DNA of 64,000 nt from Flavobacterium sp. Leaf82 (GTDB lineage Bacteria > Bacteroidota > Bacteroidia > Flavobacteriales > Flavobacteriaceae). How positions within the stretch are numbered: the first letter of the stretch is position 1; every line of letters starts with the position of its first letter. A program made the position numbers and the translations under genes. The notes below the pieces were generated by a model that saw only the letters and a list, made by a program, of their open reading frames with translations, was not told where the DNA came from and did no database searches. Location: positions 481,198 through 545,197 of the forward strand of contig NZ_LMMA01000032.1 of assembly GCF_001422725.1 (NCBI RefSeq). Direction: 5' to 3'. This document shows, in pieces, positions 18,213-26,533 of the stretch.

Positions 18213-19211
18213 ATGATTTTTTCTTTAATTATACCCGTGTATAATCGTCCAGATGAAGTTGATGAACTTTTAGAAAGTCTGTCAAAATCTGATTATAATG
18301 AAGCTTTTGAAATTGTTCTTGTTGAAGATGGTTCGTCAATACCATGCAAAGATGTGGTGATGACTTATCAGGGGAAATTGAATATATCCTATTATTTCAA
18401 AGAAAATTCAGGACCGGGAGATTCAAGAAATTTTGGAATGCAAAAGGCGAGGGGAGATTATTTTATCATATTTGACTCAGACTGTATCATTCCTTCCAAT
18501 TATTTAACAGAAGTTCGAAAAGCATTAAATGCAGATTACGTTGATTGTTTTGGCGGTCCTGATAAAGCATTAGATAGTTTTTCTGATATTCAAAAAGCAA
18601 TTAATTTTGCGATGACTTCATTTCTTACAACAGGAGGAATCCGTGGAGGTTCAGAGAAAATTAATAAATTTCAGCCCAGGAGTTTCAATATGGGAATTTC
18701 AAAAAAGGCTTTTGAAGCCTCAAGAGGTTTTGGAAATATTCATCCGGGTGAAGATCCTGATCTTTCTATTCGTTTATGGAATTTAGGATTTGAAACCAGA
18801 TTGTTTCCAGAGGCATATGTGTATCACAAACGCAGGATAGACTGGGAAAAATTTTCTGTTCAGGTGAATAAATTCGGAATAGCGAGACCAATTTTAAACA
18901 GTTGGTATCCAGAACATAATAAGCTAACATTCTTCTTTCCATCCGTATTTATAATAGGTCTATTATTAGCTTTTTTACTATTAATTTTTAATATTGATAT
19001 TTTATTACAATTATATTTCGTATATTTCGTTATAATTTTTCTTACAGCAAGTATTCAGAATAAAAGCATTAAAATTGGATACTTATCTGTAATTGCAGTC
19101 TGGAAACAGTTTTATGGTTATGGAACAGGATTTTTAAAGTCCTTCATAAAAATTATTCTTTTAAAGAAAAAACCACAAGAAGCTTTTCCTCGTATGTTTT
19201 TTAAAGTATAA
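18213..19211 (+). CDS. Family 2 glycosyltransferase with C-terminal membrane segment
   Basis: 332 residues from the ATG at 18213; an in-frame TTG at 18171 would add 14 residues but the GT2 fold begins right at MIFSLIIPVYNRPDEV, so the ATG is chosen. Visible GT-A motifs are LVEDGSS, GPGDSRNFG, the metal-binding FDSDC and the acceptor-region GEDPDLSIR. A hydrophobic C-terminal region (about 247-285) with one or two membrane helices anchors it. Transfers a sugar from a nucleotide donor to an unknown acceptor, perhaps a cell-surface glycan. One base separates its stop from coaE, so the two are co-transcribed. Confidence 0.88.
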   Translation: MIFSLIIPVYNRPDEVDELLESLSKSDYNEAFEIVLVEDGSSIPCKDVVMTYQGKLNISYYFKENSGPGDSRNFGMQKARGDYFIIFDSDCIIPSNYLTEVRKALNADYVDCFGGPDKALDSFSDIQKAINFAMTSFLTTGGIRGGSEKINKFQPRSFNMGISKKAFEASRGFGNIHPGEDPDLSIRLWNLGFETRLFPEAYVYHKRRIDWEKFSVQVNKFGIARPILNSWYPEHNKLTFFFPSVFIIGLLLAFLLLIFNIDILLQLYFVYFVIIFLTASIQNKSIKIGYLSVIAVWKQFYGYGTGFLKSFIKIILLKKKPQEAFPRMFFKV

Positions 19212-19212
19212 T

Positions 19213-19809
19213 ATGACAAAAGTTATTGGCCTAACAGGTGGAATAGGAAGCGGGAAAACAACTATTGCAAATTATTTTGCGACAATGAGAGTTCCTGTTT
19301 ACATCGCTGATGATGCCGCTAAAAAAGTAATGCAATCTAAAAGTATTACAGAACAAATAAAAACAACTTTTGGGGATTCTCTTTTTGAAAATGAGATTTT
19401 AAACAGAGCAAAACTGGCTGAAATTGTATTTAACAATGCTGATAAACTGGCAGCGTTAAATAGTATAGTTCATCCTGCTGTAAAAAATGATTTTGAATTA
19501 TGGTTACTTGACAATAAAAACAGTGAATATGTAATTTATGAAGCTGCGATTTTATTCGAAAGTGGTCGTTATAAAGAATGTGATGTGATTATAACGGTCA
19601 CAGCCGCTGAAGAAATAAGGATTGAAAGAGTCATAAAGCGAGATAATACCACGCGCGAGCAAGTTTTAAGCAGAATGAAAATGCAATGGAATGACGAAAA
19701 AAGAATTTCTTTAAGCAATTTTGTAATAAATAACAGTAATCTTAAAATTGCTAAAGAAGAAGTTGTTAAAATTCTTAAAATTTTAAATATAAAACAAAAA
19801 CCGTCTTAA
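19213..19809 (+). CDS. coaE: Dephospho-CoA kinase CoaE
   Basis: 198 residues. Phosphorylates dephospho-CoA at the 3' hydroxyl, the final step of coenzyme A synthesis. P-loop GLTGGIGSGKTTIA at 7-20, the YIADDAAKKVM segment, and HPAVKNDF with YEAAILFESG are the family signatures; the lid has R-x-x-x-R. The N-terminal nucleotide fold is complete and the length is normal. One base after the glycosyltransferase. Confidence 0.96.
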   Translation: MTKVIGLTGGIGSGKTTIANYFATMRVPVYIADDAAKKVMQSKSITEQIKTTFGDSLFENEILNRAKLAEIVFNNADKLAALNSIVHPAVKNDFELWLLDNKNSEYVIYEAAILFESGRYKECDVIITVTAAEEIRIERVIKRDNTTREQVLSRMKMQWNDEKRISLSNFVINNSNLKIAKEEVVKILKILNIKQKPS

Positions 19810-19868
19810 ATGTTAATATTTGGTTAATGTATTATTTAGTATATTGTTAAAATATTAATTTTGTTTCG

Positions 19869-21452
19869 ATGAATAAATTATTTTTTAGAATACTTGTTTT
19901 ACTGATGAGTTTGTCCTTAATAGGGATTATTCTGGTGCAGGTATATTGGTTCAATTCTTCGTTTAAAAATAATGACGAGCAATTTAAATATCATGTTACA
20001 CAAGTAATAGGTAATGTTGCTGACAAACTGGAACAACAGGAAGAATATAGTTTTTACGACAAATACAATCGTATAAAAGACAGTACTGGTAAAACTCCTA
20101 AAAAAGAAGATCTGCTGGAAGTACTCTATGTTCAGAGAAATACAAAAACAAATAAAACAATAGTATACTCGAATACCCTTACATCTGAGGATTACGATAT
20201 TAATGGTTCACTATTTAATAAAAAATTCAGCAGCGAGAGATTTAAGAATTTCAGTTCAAAAAGAGTAACTGAAGTTTATAATAATAACGGAATTGATAAT
20301 AATAGTTTAGGACAAAGTATTATTCCGGATCTGAAAATTGAAAAATCAGGTAGTTTAGATATCTTAAATAAAGTTCAGCAGCAAATTCAATATAAAGATA
20401 TTGCTTCTTTGACACCTATAGAAGGTAGGATTACAAAAGATAAGCTTCAAAAACTTTTAAAGAAAGAGTTAGAAGAATATGGTGTAAAAACCAAGTTTGA
20501 ATATGGAGTCCTTAACAGCGGCCTTGCAACAAAGGTGAAATCAGACGGATTTCATTATGATAAAGATGCAAGCTACCATGTTCCAATATATACAGATAAC
20601 GAAGGAAATAGTAAATATGAGTTATTCATAACTTTTCCTCACAAAAAGAAATTTTTATTGTCTGAATTGTTGAGTATTACAATACTATCAATAATTTTTA
20701 CATTAATTATCATAGTTGCCTACACAAGTGCATTGAACCAATTATTGCGTCAAAAACATATTTCTGAAATCAAAACAGATTTTATAAATAACATGACACA
20801 TGAGTTTAAAACTCCAATTGCAACAATAAATTTAGCACTTGATGCAATTAAGAATCCTAAAATTATTGAAGATAAAGAAAAAGTATTTCGATATCTCCAA
20901 ATGATTCGGGACGAAAATAAAAGAATGCATGCTCAGGTTGAAAACGTTCTGCGTATTTCTAAACTAGAAAAAAGAGAATTAGATATTACAAAAGAGCCAA
21001 CTGCAATTCATGATATAATTGATGATGCAATTGAGCACGTAAATTTAATTCTTGAAGACAGACACGGAACAGTTGTAAAGCACTTAAATGCAGCACGAAC
21101 AACTTGTTTAATCAACGAAGTGCATTTTACAAATGTGTTGGTTAATATTTTAGAAAATGCCATAAAATATTCACCGGATATTCCTGAAATTGAAATTTTT
21201 ACAGAAAATGTTAAAGACATGATCCTGATAAAAGTAAAAGATAATGGTCTTGGTATGAGTAAAGTCGCTCAGAAAAGAGTTTTTGAGAAGTTTTACAGAG
21301 AACATACAGGAGATTTACATAATGTAAAAGGACATGGTTTAGGTCTTGCATATGTAAAAAGAATAGTAGAAGATCACAATGGCCAAGTATATGTTGAAAG
21401 CGAAAAAGGAAAAGGTAGCACCTTTATAATAAAAATACCATTAATAAATTAA
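19869..21452 (+). CDS. Membrane sensor histidine kinase
   Basis: 527 residues. One membrane helix at about 7-28, a long periplasmic sensor region (about 30-260), a second helix at about 264-287, then HisKA with the phospho-accepting H311 in NNMTHEFKTPIATI. The HATPase domain has the N box (LVNILENAIKYSP), G1 (KVKDNGLGMS) and G2 (GHGLGLAYVKRI). The periplasmic region has no recognised ligand-binding motif. The response regulator starts 3 bases after it stops. It resembles the RprX/RprY class of Bacteroidetes; its signal is unknown. A TAATTTTG box at 19856-19863 sits just ahead of the start. Confidence 0.95.
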   Translation: MNKLFFRILVLLMSLSLIGIILVQVYWFNSSFKNNDEQFKYHVTQVIGNVADKLEQQEEYSFYDKYNRIKDSTGKTPKKEDLLEVLYVQRNTKTNKTIVYSNTLTSEDYDINGSLFNKKFSSERFKNFSSKRVTEVYNNNGIDNNSLGQSIIPDLKIEKSGSLDILNKVQQQIQYKDIASLTPIEGRITKDKLQKLLKKELEEYGVKTKFEYGVLNSGLATKVKSDGFHYDKDASYHVPIYTDNEGNSKYELFITFPHKKKFLLSELLSITILSIIFTLIIIVAYTSALNQLLRQKHISEIKTDFINNMTHEFKTPIATINLALDAIKNPKIIEDKEKVFRYLQMIRDENKRMHAQVENVLRISKLEKRELDITKEPTAIHDIIDDAIEHVNLILEDRHGTVVKHLNAARTTCLINEVHFTNVLVNILENAIKYSPDIPEIEIFTENVKDMILIKVKDNGLGMSKVAQKRVFEKFYREHTGDLHNVKGHGLGLAYVKRIVEDHNGQVYVESEKGKGSTFIIKIPLIN

Positions 21453-21455
21453 AAT

Positions 21456-22172
21456 ATGGAAAATAATAACAAAAGAATACTTTTAGTAGAAGATGACCTT
21501 AATTTTGGGGCAGTTCTTAAAGATTATCTAATGTTAAATGACTTTGAAGTTACTTTAGCTAAAAACGGTATGGAAGGTTTCGAGAAATTCAAGAAAGATG
21601 TGTATGACTTATGTATTCTTGACGTAATGATGCCTTATAAAGATGGTTATACTTTAGCCAAAGAAATTAGAGAAAAAAATAGCGAAGTGCCAATTATATT
21701 CTTAACAGCAAAATCTATGAAAGAAGATGTGCTAAAAGGATACAAAGCCGGGGCTGACGATTACTTGAATAAACCTTTTGATTCAGAAGTTTTATTAATG
21801 AAAATCAAAGCTATTATTCAAAGAAAATCTGCGGATACAAAAGCGGAACAAGTTCAGTTTGAATTTAATATTGGTAAATTCCACTTAAATTCTAAACTTA
21901 GATTTTTGACATTTGAAACAGATGAACCAATAAAATTGTCTCCAAAAGAGAACGAATTACTTAAAATGTTAATCCTTCATGAAAATGATTTAATGCCAAG
22001 AGAATTAGCATTAACAAAAATCTGGAGAGATGACAACTACTTTACTTCAAGAAGTATGGACGTTTACATCGCTAAACTTAGAAAATATCTAAAAGCTGAT
22101 GAAGATGTTGAAATCTTAAACATTCACGGTGAAGGTTTTAGATTAGTTGTTAAAAGTAAAGTAACAGAATAA
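21456..22172 (+). CDS. OmpR/PhoB-family response regulator
   Basis: 238 residues. Receiver domain with the acidic pair ED at 12-13, phospho-acceptor D56 (CILDVMMP), T84 and K106 (DYLNKPF). A winged-helix DNA-binding domain occupies about 135-238 (KLSPKENELLKMLI, SRSMDVYIAKLRKYL, GEGFRLV). Translationally linked to the upstream histidine kinase by a 3-base gap and so its cognate partner. The target genes cannot be told from this window. An intrinsic terminator follows. Confidence 0.96.
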   Translation: MENNNKRILLVEDDLNFGAVLKDYLMLNDFEVTLAKNGMEGFEKFKKDVYDLCILDVMMPYKDGYTLAKEIREKNSEVPIIFLTAKSMKEDVLKGYKAGADDYLNKPFDSEVLLMKIKAIIQRKSADTKAEQVQFEFNIGKFHLNSKLRFLTFETDEPIKLSPKENELLKMLILHENDLMPRELALTKIWRDDNYFTSRSMDVYIAKLRKYLKADEDVEILNIHGEGFRLVVKSKVTE

Positions 22173-22196
22173 CAAAATTCACAAAAACAAAAGCAT

Positions 22197-22225
22197 AAAG
22201 CTCTGAGAAATCAGGGCTTTTTTTT
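22197..22225 (+). terminator. Intrinsic terminator of the two-component operon
   Basis: Stem AAAGCTCTGA with TCAGGGCTTT (22197-22206/22211-22220, one G-T pair), loop GAAA, then eight or more T, 25 bases past the response regulator stop. Confidence 0.92.
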
Positions 22226-22264
22226 GTGTTTAGTTTTTTGCAAAATAGTGATTCTTCATGATCT

Positions 22265-22476
22265 TGTCATTTCGACGGAGGAGAAATCACACTATTAAGT
22301 TGACAAAGATTTAGGGATTCTCTTGCGTAGACGCACTGCAGTGTGTCTCTACAATTTGCTTCATCAATAATCTTCCACAGTTTTACTGTAGAGATGCACT
22401 GCATTGCATCTAACCAAAGATTATTGCTATTGGATACGGAGTTTCTAGTGAGGATTTCTCCTCCGTCGAGATAACA
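22265..22476. repeat. Palindromic dispersed repeat, copy 1 (with nested second repeat)
   Basis: Left arm 22265-22292 and right arm 22448-22476 are inverted copies (core GATTTCTCCTCCGTCGA perfect over 17 bp). The same element occurs at 42191-42290 with arms only about 44 bases apart. Here the arms are about 155 bases apart because two copies of another repeat (GTAGAGAYGCACTGCA family, 22327-22353 and 22387-22411) lie between them. No coding frame fits. Confidence 0.85.
22327..22411. repeat. Short GCACTGCAGTG palindromes, two copies
   Basis: 22327-22353 reads as a near-palindrome around CACTGCAGTG, and 22387-22411 is a related copy around CACTGCATTG. A third relative is at 30639-30663, between the exonuclease and YggS genes. 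This is a dispersed short repeat family, nested here inside the larger palindrome. Confidence 0.7.
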
Positions 22477-22542
22477 AATACCGCGAGAATAGTTGGAATT
22501 TGGAATTTAAGACTATTCGAATTTAAATTTTCAGGAGCTATT

Positions 22543-22610
22543 CCTGCTATTCGCTATATCTTTTTATCCGTGAAAAACGGATAAAAAGGATGCCGCTTCT
22601 ATCAGGGCTA
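22543..22610. repeat. Dispersed repeat with ATCCGT hairpin, copy 1
   Basis: Closely matches 63257-63325: both share CTATTC then CTATATCTTTTTATCCGT, an inverted ACGG-TAAAAAGGAT and a TTCTATC-GGGCT end. The core forms a hairpin (ATCTTTTTATCCGT with ACGGATAAAAAGGAT). It occupies the 22477-22690 gap, which otherwise shows nothing. Confidence 0.8.
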
Positions 22611-22697
22611 GGGCTTTAATTTTCAAGTAGATAATATGGTATTCCATGATTCAAAAAATATAATAATTATTTTTTACACGATTTTTCTTTAAAATAA

Positions 22698-22730
22698 TTT
22701 GGAAAATCAAAAAAGTATTCTGAATATTTG
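22698..22730 (+). promoter_or_regulatory. Possible promoter ahead of short leader ORF
   Basis: TTTG at 22698-22701 and AATATTTG at 22723-22730 are 21 bases apart; the second is one base off TAnnTTTG. It is the best promoter candidate between the two-component operon and 23018; I found no TAnnTTTG in 22912-23017. Confidence 0.35.
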
Positions 22731-22771
22731 CAGACGAAAAAAAAATAATAACCCTTTAATAACGAAGAAAA

Positions 22772-22855
22772 ATGTCTGTATTTACATTATCATTTCAGAG
22801 CTTCACATCAAACAAGTTTGGTGCAACGCTTCTTCGTGGCTTATTTCAATCTTAG
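22772..22855 (+). CDS. Possible 27-residue leader peptide upstream of rtcB operon
   Basis: ATG at 22772 after an A-rich stretch (ACGAAGAAAA), stop TAG at 22853-22855. The peptide begins MSVFTLSFQ and ends LLRGLFQS; no family is recognised. It lies about 40 bases after the candidate promoter and ends 20 bases before a strong intrinsic terminator. This order (promoter, short ORF, terminator, operon) is what a translation-coupled attenuator looks like, but a stand-alone small RNA or microprotein is equally possible. The longer TTG-started frame at 22699-22980 runs through the terminator and is not believed. Confidence 0.3.
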   Translation: MSVFTLSFQSFTSNKFGATLLRGLFQS

Positions 22856-22875
22856 AAATTCATTTTTTGATATAT

Positions 22876-22911
22876 AAAAAAGCCCGAAGACATTTAGTTT
22901 CGGGCTTTTTT
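22876..22911 (+). terminator. Intrinsic terminator or attenuator upstream of the rtcB operon
   Basis: Perfect 13-bp stem AAAAAAGCCCGAA/TTCGGGCTTTTTT (22876-22888 and 22899-22911) with a 10-base loop and a T tract. It ends 106 bases before the gene at 23018. It is the strongest hairpin in the 22226-23017 gap. Confidence 0.92.
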
Positions 22912-23017
22912 TATTCTAGACACTTCAAATTTTCCCGAATAATCGATTTTATATTTATCCTCACAGGTAAAATGTTATAGCCATTTTGGCTATCAATTTA
23001 ATGCACTATAATTTTTT

Positions 23018-23764
23018 ATGGAAAATTATACAGCAGAAGAGTATGCTTTGTGCTCTCGCTTTAAAAATAAAAGAACAAAGAAAAGATTAGTAAAAGAAGA
23101 TTTTGACAAACAATTAATTCAGTTAAGAAAGCTTGAAGTTGAACTCTGGAAAAAACGTAAAGATTTACCATTAGTTCCTTTAGCAACACCTTATCAAAAA
23201 GGTTGGGAACGCAGTTTTGTACTAAGAGAAGATATAACAAGATCAAATGAAGCTTCTTTTTATAAAACATTACTGGAAAAGATAAATACATGGCAATATT
23301 CTCCTGAGAAATCTTTTAAGAAAAAGAAAAAGAGGAAAAGAAAACATGTATATGTCGAAAAACTTCAGACTGTAAAAGAGTTTTCTGAATCAGAATGGAG
23401 AAGTCCAAAATTAGAATTGACAGAAAAAGAGAAAATGCATTTTTATAAAAGGGAACGTTGGTGTCCTAATTGTAAACGTTATAAAATTCATTATGTATTT
23501 AATGAGCCATGGCGTTATATATTTCGCGTTAAACCGTACATGATAACGCATACTAAAATGGTTGATGCAGATTTAGAAAGTGAAATTCAGGTTCTTGACA
23601 ATTACATTACTAATCTTAATTTAAGATATAAGATAAACAAATTAGTAGATGGTTTTTCTTATCGCTGGAATTATTATCAAAATGAAAATCCACGAGAGAT
23701 AAACCCAATTAAAAATAAAAGTCTGCATGTATTGTATCAACAGTATGTAGACGAAATGATATAA
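23018..23764 (+). CDS. Unknown basic CxxC protein, first gene of RtcB-PrfH operon
   Basis: 248 residues with no family I can name. No signal peptide or membrane helix, so cytoplasmic. Rich in Lys/Arg, with a run KKKKKRKRK at 101-109 that could bind nucleic acid. There is one CPNC pair (C149, C152) but no second pair nearby, so a zinc site would need other ligands or dimerisation. Many aromatic residues occupy the C-terminal half (FSYRWNYYQNEN). It ends 3 bases before the rtcB start, which means tight co-transcription and suggests a role with the RNA ligase and release factor (inference). Confidence 0.75.
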   Translation: MENYTAEEYALCSRFKNKRTKKRLVKEDFDKQLIQLRKLEVELWKKRKDLPLVPLATPYQKGWERSFVLREDITRSNEASFYKTLLEKINTWQYSPEKSFKKKKKRKRKHVYVEKLQTVKEFSESEWRSPKLELTEKEKMHFYKRERWCPNCKRYKIHYVFNEPWRYIFRVKPYMITHTKMVDADLESEIQVLDNYITNLNLRYKINKLVDGFSYRWNYYQNENPREINPIKNKSLHVLYQQYVDEMI

Positions 23765-23767
23765 ATC

Positions 23768-25159
23768 ATGGGAAATAAATTATCCGGAAAGGACCTTATA
23801 AAATTAGGCTTTCCAAAAAACAATTCAATAAATATTGCTTTAGGGCAAATCAACAGATATAGAAAAAGAGAGAAAAAAGAAGCTATTCTAACAGAGGCAA
23901 AAGAGGTTTTACTTCATCCTGAAAAGTTTGAAGGAAACGGAACCTGGGGCAAAGTGGCTGAAGGTTTGATAAAACCAGTTCAGGTAAGAATGCATCAGCT
24001 TAAAACAACACGAGTACCTTTTACCATTTTTGGAGAAAATGAAATTGATGATCAGGCAAAATTTCAATTGTATGATTCTTTAAAACTGCCCATTTCAATT
24101 GCAGGCGCTTTAATGCCGGATGCGCATTCAGGTTATGGATTGCCAATTGGCGGAGTCTTAGCAACAGATAATGCGGTTATTCCGTACGGAGTTGGCGTTG
24201 ACATTGGCTGCCGAATGAGTTTATCAATTTTCGATTTACCGGCTTCGTATTTTAAAGGAAAAGAACATCAATTAGAAGCTATTTTAAAAGACAATACTAA
24301 GTTTGGTATGAACGAAACACATGCTGTAAAAGCAGATCATGAAGTTTTTTACAAAAGCGAATTTAAAGATATTCCTTTATTAAAAAACCTTTTGCCAAAA
24401 GCTTATAAGCAACTTGGAAGTTCTGGAGGAGGAAACCATTTTGTAGAATTTGGTATCGCCAAAATTGACAATCCGGAGAATGAATGGAAGTTGGGTGTTG
24501 GTGAATATTTTGCTGTTTTATCGCATAGTGGTTCACGAGGTTTAGGCGCTAATATTGCCAAGCATTATACTTATTTGGCAACTAAACAATGTCCGTTACC
24601 TAAAAACGTTCAGCATTTAGCGTGGCTTGATTTAAACACACATGATGGTCAGGAATATTGGCTGGCGATGAATTTGGCGGGAGAATATGCAAAAGCTTGT
24701 CACGATGATATTCATAGAAGAATTGCGAAAGCAATAGGGAAAAGGGTAGTGGTGACAATTGAAAATCATCACAATTTTGCCTGGAGAGAAATGGTAAACG
24801 GACAAGAATGCATTGTGCATAGAAAAGGCGCAACCCCGGCTGCAGAAGGTCAATTGGGTATTATTCCGGGATCGATGACCGCTGCTGGATATATTGTAAA
24901 AGGGAAAGGAAATGCAGAAAGTTTAAACTCAGCTTCTCACGGAGCGGGGCGTTTATTTTCGAGAGCTAAGTGCAAAGCTACTTTTACTCAAAGCGAAATC
25001 AAAAAAGTGCTAAAAGCAAATGATGTAACCTTGATTGGAGGAAATATTGATGAAGCGCCAATGGCTTACAAAGACATTACAAAAGTAATGGGAAATCAAA
25101 CAGATTTAGTTGAAGTTCTGGGAACATTCACACCTAAAATCGTTAGAATGGACCGATAA
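23768..25159 (+). CDS. rtcB: RtcB-family RNA ligase (RtcB2 type, linked to prfH)
   Basis: 463 residues. Joins RNA 2',3'-cyclic phosphate or 3'-phosphate ends to 5'-OH ends through a GTP-derived guanylyl-His intermediate. Visible signatures are the metal-site YGVGVDIGCRMS, GSSGGGNHFVEFG, LSHSGSRGLG and SHGAGRLFSR, in which H391 is the expected guanylylation residue. Placement between an unknown CxxC gene and prfH identifies the RtcB2-PrfH type; in enterobacteria that pair repairs and rescues ribosomes with cleaved 16S rRNA decoding centres. The substrate here is inferred from that pairing. Twelve bases separate it from prfH. Confidence 0.95.
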   Translation: MGNKLSGKDLIKLGFPKNNSINIALGQINRYRKREKKEAILTEAKEVLLHPEKFEGNGTWGKVAEGLIKPVQVRMHQLKTTRVPFTIFGENEIDDQAKFQLYDSLKLPISIAGALMPDAHSGYGLPIGGVLATDNAVIPYGVGVDIGCRMSLSIFDLPASYFKGKEHQLEAILKDNTKFGMNETHAVKADHEVFYKSEFKDIPLLKNLLPKAYKQLGSSGGGNHFVEFGIAKIDNPENEWKLGVGEYFAVLSHSGSRGLGANIAKHYTYLATKQCPLPKNVQHLAWLDLNTHDGQEYWLAMNLAGEYAKACHDDIHRRIAKAIGKRVVVTIENHHNFAWREMVNGQECIVHRKGATPAAEGQLGIIPGSMTAAGYIVKGKGNAESLNSASHGAGRLFSRAKCKATFTQSEIKKVLKANDVTLIGGNIDEAPMAYKDITKVMGNQTDLVEVLGTFTPKIVRMDR

Positions 25160-25171
25160 AGAAATTAAAAA

Positions 25172-25861
25172 ATGGAAAAAATAATTCAGATAACAGCGGG
25201 TCGGGGACCTGCAGAATGCACTTGGGTAGTTGCCCAAGTGCTTAAAAAAATTCTGGACGAAGCACAGGTGCAAGGTTTAGAAACTATTTTGCTTCAAAGA
25301 GAGGCAGGTCAGGAAAATGGAACTATTGAAACGGCTACAATTGCTGTAAAAGGAGAAAATGCTACAACATTTGCTAATTCCTGGATTGGAACAATTTTAT
25401 GGATTGGTCAAAGCCAGTTTAGAAAAATGCATAAACGCAAAAATTGGTTTATTGGTGTTTTTGAGATTGAGCCACAAAAGAATACATCAATTTTACAAAA
25501 CGATATTCAATACCAGGCAATGCGAAGTTCCGGAGCTGGCGGACAACACGTTAATAAAGTTAGTTCAGCAATCAGGGCAACACATATTCCAACTGGAATT
25601 GCTGTTGTATCGATGGATAGCCGATCGCAACATCAAAACAAAAAACTGGCAACAGAGAGATTATTAAAAAAATTAGAAGGCGAAACTTTGCAGCAGCTTA
25701 AAAACCATGTTGGAAAACAATGGGAAAACCAACTGAATATTCAGCGTGGGAATCCTGTCAGGGTTTTTACAGGATCTGACTTTAAAAAGAATAAAGTGGA
25801 GAAAAGTTACAAAGGAACTCGTCAGAAATTAAAAACAGATTTACGAAATGAAAACAATTGA
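25172..25861 (+). CDS. prfH: Peptide chain release factor-like protein PrfH
   Basis: 229 residues, much shorter than RF1/RF2 (about 360), lacking their codon-recognition domains. The peptidyl-hydrolase motif GGQ is at 123-125 (RSSGAGGQHVNKVSSAIRA). The N-terminal part (ITAGRGPAECTWVVAQVLK) is characteristic of PrfH. It hydrolyses peptidyl-tRNA on ribosomes, and PrfH is known to act on ribosomes damaged in the 16S decoding region, freeing the subunit for RtcB2 repair. Overlaps the next gene by 14 bases. The C-terminus is strongly basic (KNKVEKSYKGTRQKLK), as in other GGQ rescue factors. Confidence 0.93.
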   Translation: MEKIIQITAGRGPAECTWVVAQVLKKILDEAQVQGLETILLQREAGQENGTIETATIAVKGENATTFANSWIGTILWIGQSQFRKMHKRKNWFIGVFEIEPQKNTSILQNDIQYQAMRSSGAGGQHVNKVSSAIRATHIPTGIAVVSMDSRSQHQNKKLATERLLKKLEGETLQQLKNHVGKQWENQLNIQRGNPVRVFTGSDFKKNKVEKSYKGTRQKLKTDLRNENN

Positions 25862-26384
25862 TAAATACCTTTTTCAGGCTTTGGATAATTATCCGTATTC
25901 GCTTGAAGAAACGATTGAATCCTTAGATTATGCCTTTTCTTATGATGCAAAAAATACAATGGTTTTGTGTTTATACGGAAGAATCCAGGCAGAACAATTA
26001 TGGAATTATGAAGAGGCAAAATCTTATTTTCAAGATGCATTGGCTATAAATATTCATGCGCTGGAAGTATATCCGTATTATATTCATACCTTAATTTTGA
26101 ATGAAGATTATGAAGAAGCCAAAAAACTGATCGATTTTGCTCTGACTGTAAAAGGAATAAACAAATCTGAAATATTTGTAAAAAAAGCAATTCTTTTTGA
26201 AACACAACGGCAATTTAAAAATGCATTAAAGGAAATAAAAAATGCAAAATTGAGTACTTTACAGTTTGCTTTTGATTCTGATATTACAGAAGTAGAAAAA
26301 AGAATAAAGGGTAAAATTGATTTGATCAAAAATAATAATAAGAAAAAGAACCTGAAAAAAGATTCTAATAAGAAATCAAAATGA
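25848..26384 (+). CDS. Unknown TPR-like protein, last gene of the RtcB-PrfH operon
   Basis: 178 residues. Helical repeats resembling tetratricopeptide units: NPYSLEETIESLDYAFSYD-like, LCLYGRIQAEQLWNYEEAKSYFQDAL, YYIHTLILNEDYEEAKKLIDFAL and AILFETQRQFKNALKEI, each with the W/L-G-Y-A-P spacing loosely kept. The C-terminus ends in a Lys-rich tail (KNNNKKKNLKKDSNKKSK) that could touch RNA. No signal peptide. It begins inside prfH, so it is translated with it. Function unknown; a scaffold for the repair proteins is a guess. An intrinsic terminator follows. Confidence 0.72.
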   Translation: MKTIDKYLFQALDNYPYSLEETIESLDYAFSYDAKNTMVLCLYGRIQAEQLWNYEEAKSYFQDALAINIHALEVYPYYIHTLILNEDYEEAKKLIDFALTVKGINKSEIFVKKAILFETQRQFKNALKEIKNAKLSTLQFAFDSDITEVEKRIKGKIDLIKNNNKKKNLKKDSNKKSK

Positions 26385-26401
26385 TTTTTGATTTAAAACT
26401 A

Positions 26402-26438
26402 AAAACGATGCAATTCTATTTTGAGTTGCATCGTTTTT
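26402..26438 (+). terminator. Intrinsic terminator of the rtcB-prfH operon
   Basis: Perfect 12-bp stem AAAACGATGCAA/TTGCATCGTTTT (26402-26413 and 26426-26437), 12-base loop, T tract after. Confidence 0.88.
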
Positions 26439-26533
26439 TATTGAATAATATATATAATTAGCCGAGAATTTACTAATTTTAAAATAGATAAATCAGTGTT
26501 AATTCATTCAATCCGTTATATCTGTTGGCAATT

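Noticed and set aside
22699..22980. Frame of 93 codons starting with TTG in the 22226-23017 gap
   Set aside because: It crosses a strong intrinsic terminator, has no recognisable family, and its start lies on the candidate promoter element.
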